Shown here: positions 5,615 to 7,628 of the stretch, piece after piece
Layout of the letters: every line of letters begins with the position of its first letter
Numbering within the stretch: the stretch's first letter is position 1
From: CALMEC01 sp964440285
GTDB lineage: Bacteria; Actinomycetota; Thermoleophilia; Miltoncostaeales; Miltoncostaeaceae
NCBI GenBank assembly: GCA_964440285.1
Contig: CAYTRV010000111.1
Location: 1-7,628, forward strand
DNA length: 7,628 nucleotides
Direction: 5' to 3'
Notes under the pieces: model-generated
The model's database searches: none
Told to the model about the DNA's origin: nothing
Seen by the model: only the letters and a program-made list of their open reading frames with translations
Made by a program: the position numbers and the translations under genes

Positions 5615-6751
5615 TCAGCTCACTCGACAGTCGGGCTGCCCGCGCCCCGACTTGGTCAGCACGAGCTGGAACACCTGGGCGTCGCGTGCGCGTGACGCCC
5701 CGGCGGCCGCGAGCAGGTAGAACTTCCACATCCGGTAGAAGCGCTCGTCGTACGCGTGCTTCAAGTCCGGATAGGCCCGATCGAAGTTGTCCCACCAGGC
5801 GAGCAATGTGCGCTCGTAGTCGGGGCCGATGTTCTGCAGGTCCTCGAGCGCGAACAGCCCTTCCGTCGCGGTGCCCAGCTGGGCAAACGAGGGCGAGACC
5901 GCGTTCGGGAAGATGTACTTCTCGACGAAGGGCGTCCCGTGGCGGCGGCTGCGCCTGCCGGCGATGGTGTGGATGAGCGCGATGCCGTCGCCGGCGAGCG
6001 AGCGATGCACCACCTCCATGAAGAGACGGTGGTTCTTCGGTCCGACGTGCTCCATCATGCCGATGCTCGTGACGCGATCGAACGTGCCGCGAACATCCCG
6101 GTAGTCGGCGAGCCGCAGATCGACGTCGAGGTGCTTCCACATCTCTCGCCCGAGTGCGTGCTGGTCGCTCGACAACGTCACGCCGACCACCGCGCTGCCA
6201 TACCTCTCCGCGGCATACGCGGCGAACCCGCCCCAGCCGCAGCCGATGTCGAGCACGCGCATGCCGGGCTCCAGGCCGAGCTTGCGGCACACCAGGTCGA
6301 GCTTGGCCTCCTGCGCCTCGGCGAGCGTGGACGCGTTCTTCCAGTACGCGCACGAGTAGACCATGCGCGCGTCGAGCATCCGCATGTACAGATCGTTGCC
6401 GATGTCGTAGTGCGCCTCGACCGACCGGGTCGACCGGGACTTCGACTGAAGATTGAGCACGATGGCCCTGGCCGCTAGCAGGCGCAGGCGCAGGCTGCCG
6501 GTCACCCTGTCCTGAAGGCCGGCGCGCAGGATCTTCTCGATCAGGACGTCGAGCGCGTCGGTGTCCCACCATCCGTCCATGTACGACTCGCCCATGCCGA
6601 TCGACGCGTCCCGAAGCAGGCGGCCGTAGAACCGCGGGTCGTGCACGCGGATGTCACCCGGACCCGGACCGTCGACGCGGACGCCGGCGAGCCCGAGGAG
6701 CTCACGGACGAGCGTCTCGGCGCTGCCCCCACGCCGGCTCACGGCGCGCAT
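5615..6751 (-). CDS. cfa: Cyclopropane-fatty-acyl-phospholipid synthase
   Basis: The product has 378 residues, close to the 382 of E. coli Cfa. It transfers a methylene from S-adenosylmethionine to cis double bonds of phospholipid acyl chains at the inner face of the membrane. From memory it aligns with E. coli Cfa along its whole length: N-terminal region with GESYMDGWW (54-61) and NLQSK (100-104), SAM-binding motif VLDIGCGWGG (166-175), and MEHVGPKN (233-240). Residues equivalent to the E. coli active site are present: Cys134 in YSCAYWK, Glu234, His261 in LIHTI, and Tyr312 in DYERTLLAW. The C-terminal LAAAGASRARDAQVFQLV is also typical. The ATG at 6751 was chosen because third-position G/C is high after it and low before it, and because it matches family length. 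The frame is open to a GTG at 6838, and no start has a good Shine-Dalgarno. Mycobacterial mycolic-acid cyclopropane synthases are relatives, but the full N-terminal domain favours Cfa. Confidence 0.96.
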   Translation of the reverse strand: MRAVSRRGGSAETLVRELLGLAGVRVDGPGPGDIRVHDPRFYGRLLRDASIGMGESYMDGWWDTDALDVLIEKILRAGLQDRVTGSLRLRLLAARAIVLNLQSKSRSTRSVEAHYDIGNDLYMRMLDARMVYSCAYWKNASTLAEAQEAKLDLVCRKLGLEPGMRVLDIGCGWGGFAAYAAERYGSAVVGVTLSSDQHALGREMWKHLDVDLRLADYRDVRGTFDRVTSIGMMEHVGPKNHRLFMEVVHRSLAGDGIALIHTIAGRRSRRHGTPFVEKYIFPNAVSPSFAQLGTATEGLFALEDLQNIGPDYERTLLAWWDNFDRAYPDLKHAYDERFYRMWKFYLLAAAGASRARDAQVFQLVLTKSGRGQPDCRVS

Positions 6752-6767
6752 CCGTCGTGACGACGGA
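6751..6767. promoter_or_regulatory. 17-bp palindrome covering the cfa start codon
   Basis: TCCGTCGTGACGACGGA has perfect 8-bp arms around one central base. The left arm includes the first base of the cfa ATG (minus strand 6751). It could be an operator, or in mRNA a 7-bp stem with a 3-nt loop at the initiation region. No Shine-Dalgarno is visible there. Confidence 0.4.
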
Positions 6768-6875
6768 GACGGAACGGGGCGATCGGAAGGTCTCACGACC
6801 ATCGGTGGGTGAGGGCGTGCGCCATCGCGTGCGCCCACGCTGGCAGATCGGGCCGTTCGCCGCCAGCGGGCAGGC

Positions 6876-6910
6876 GGGCCGGCGCGTTCGCCCTTCGCCC
6901 GCGCCGGCCC
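6876..6910 (-). terminator. Strong GC hairpin after the small gene, possible terminator
   Basis: GGGCCGGCGCG (6876-6886) and CGCGCCGGCCC (6900-6910) form a perfect 11-bp stem with a 13-nt loop. It begins nine bases after the stop codon of the small minus-strand gene and precedes cfa. No T tract follows. Such tail-less hairpins are common after genes of GC-rich bacteria, but termination is not proved. Confidence 0.5.
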
Positions 6911-6919
6911 CGACGGCTG

Positions 6920-7174
6920 TCAGCCGGCGAGCGGCGTCCAGACCACGGTCTCGGGGTGGAGCTGGCTCCAGGCGAACCAGATGCGCCCGATTCCGCCGTC
7001 CCGGGCGACAAGTCGAGAGCGCACGCAGGATCTCGAGGCGGTGATCTCCGCATCTCGTCGAAGGGCGGCGAAGAAGCTCGCGCGGGCCTCCTCGTAGTCG
7101 CGCCAGCCGGGACCGAAGGGACGATCGTGTGAATCGTGATGCGGGTGGCGTTCTGACAGTCGCGTTGGACCCAC
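6920..7174 (-). CDS. Small hypothetical protein, 84 residues, possible frame disturbance
   Basis: A GTG start at 7174 is preceded by AGGAG with six-base spacing, inside a longer purine-rich run. The stop at 6920 is followed nine bases later by a strong hairpin, so the unit looks like an independent gene upstream of cfa on the same strand. I do not recognise the family. From about codon 20 the frame has high third-position G/C and protein-like composition (PGWRDYEEARASFFAALRRD, GRIWFAWSQLHPETVVW), with no signal peptide or membrane helix. The first 19 codons have mixed third positions, and there the overlapping frame looks more coding. A pair of one-base compensating changes, or a sequencing error, may therefore affect the N-terminus (about 7120-7172). 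It could also be a decayed gene. Confidence 0.5.
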   Translation of the reverse strand: MGPTRLSERHPHHDSHDRPFGPGWRDYEEARASFFAALRRDAEITASRSCVRSRLVARDGGIGRIWFAWSQLHPETVVWTPLAG

Positions 7175-7180
7175 GGGACG

Positions 7181-7185
7181 CTCCT
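7181..7185 (-). promoter_or_regulatory. Ribosome-binding site of the small hypothetical gene
   Basis: AGGAG on the minus strand lies six bases before the GTG at 7174. A second AGGAG is five bases further upstream. This is the best-placed Shine-Dalgarno in the 6752-7397 region and the main reason to choose this start. Confidence 0.5.
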
Positions 7186-7397
7186 CTCCTCGGATTCGAA
7201 CAAGCCAACCCGCGACCCGTCACAGCGGCATCACGAGCCGGGACTCGGCGCGTGGGCGCCGGGTGCCGGTCTCGCGCGGTCACGTTCGGGACGTCCTGTC
7301 CGACTTCCTCAGTCAGCGACGCGCGCCTCCGACCCCCGTTATCGCGCGCAACGGTGGTTGCTGGGTCGACCGGCACCACCTTGCTACCGTCATCCGC
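7186..7397. other. Divergent intergenic region before the aminotransferase
   Basis: About 210 bases separate the small minus-strand gene from the plus-strand aminotransferase. Apart from the -10-like element at 7385-7390 and a short palindrome GGACGTCC (7289-7296), I see no clear promoter, RNA gene or riboswitch here. Confidence 0.45.
7385..7390 (+). promoter_or_regulatory. Candidate -10 box for a leaderless transcript
   Basis: TACCGT fits the TANNNT pattern and ends seven bases before the ATG at 7398. No Shine-Dalgarno precedes that ATG. Together these fit a leaderless mRNA starting at the A of the start codon, as is common in Actinobacteriota and some Chloroflexota. No good -35 element was found. 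Confidence 0.4.
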
Positions 7398-7628
7398 ATG
7401 ACGACGAACGGGAAGGCACCGTCGATAATGATCGACGGCACGCTCGTTCCACCGGGTGAGGCGGTACGCGTGGCGCTGGACGACGGCCTCATCCGCGGCG
7501 ACGGCATCTTCGAGGGGCTCCGCATGTACGGGCGCCGGCCCCGCACGCCCGAGGCGCACCTGGAGCGGCTCGCCCGCTCCGGCGCCGGCAGCGGCATCCC
7601 CGTCGACGTCGAGCAGCTTCGCGCCGAG
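7398..7628 (+). CDS. Class IV aminotransferase (BCAT/PabC type), N-terminal part
   Basis: Seventy-seven codons are present before the window ends. The visible part is the small domain of the PLP fold-type IV family: IMIDGTLVPPGEA (10-22), DDGLIRGDGIFEGLRMYGRRP (28-48) and AHLERLARSGAGSGIPV (53-69). These match the family signature of a glycine- and aspartate-rich turn before FEG/FET and a later HLxRL helix. Members are branched-chain amino acid aminotransferase (IlvE), aminodeoxychorismate lyase (PabC) and D-amino acid aminotransferase. FEGLR leans towards IlvE, but the PLP lysine and substrate-determining residues lie outside the window, so the reaction is left open. The ATG at 7398 was preferred for its -10-like context; Met11 at 7428 is an alternative start with no ribosome-binding site either. 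Confidence 0.85.
   Translation, partial: MTTNGKAPSIMIDGTLVPPGEAVRVALDDGLIRGDGIFEGLRMYGRRPRTPEAHLERLARSGAGSGIPVDVEQLRAE

Noticed and set aside
6752..6838. Longer cfa start at GTG 6838 or ATG 6802
   Set aside because: Third-position G/C is low in this stretch, neither start has a Shine-Dalgarno, and the family length already fits the ATG at 6751.
7288..7301. A fourth DosR-like site (GGGACGTCCTGTCC) before the aminotransferase
   Set aside because: The half-sites are spaced five bases apart where the DosR core has four, and the central positions do not match. Only the short palindrome GGACGTCC is real.

Overview
The window is a GC-rich (third codon positions mostly G or C) stretch of ordinary-looking bacterial chromosome. 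The composition, the NarL-type two-component pair, the possible leaderless start at the right end and the very low lysine content fit a soil or aquatic Actinobacteriota or Chloroflexota. No rRNA or marker gene is present to decide this. I see no transposase, integrase, phage gene, CRISPR array or tRNA.

Layout from left to right. (1) Positions 1-1393, minus strand: a membrane sensor histidine kinase of the NarX/DevS (HisKA_3) type. Its stop codon overlaps the start codon of a response regulator that leaves the window at base 1. (2) Positions 1394-1914: a 521-bp divergent intergenic region. It holds a TACAAT -10 box for the kinase and three same-orientation sites resembling the DosR/DevR (NarL-family) operator GGGACTTNNGNCCC. 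(3) Positions 1915-5529, plus strand: a 1204-residue exported protein made only of about five fibronectin-III-like and seven Ig-like modules, with no cysteine and no visible membrane or wall anchor. (4) Positions 5615-6751, minus strand, convergent with it: a complete cyclopropane-fatty-acyl-phospholipid synthase with all the catalytic residues I can compare with the E. coli enzyme. (5) Positions 6752-7397: mostly non-coding, but with a probable small minus-strand gene (84 residues, GTG start, good ribosome-binding site) followed by an 11-bp GC hairpin. (6) Positions 7398-7628, plus strand: the first 77 codons of a class IV (BCAT/PabC-type) aminotransferase, cut by the window edge.

How the parts may work together. 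The kinase and regulator form one translationally coupled operon. The operator-like array suggests that a DosR-like regulator, perhaps the encoded one, acts on the kinase promoter and possibly on the divergent surface-protein gene. The cfa gene (membrane lipid modification under stress) and the secreted modular protein are both envelope functions, but nothing in the sequence ties them into one pathway. The main points for follow-up are the operator array, the repeat architecture of the exported protein, and the codon-phase change inside the small gene.
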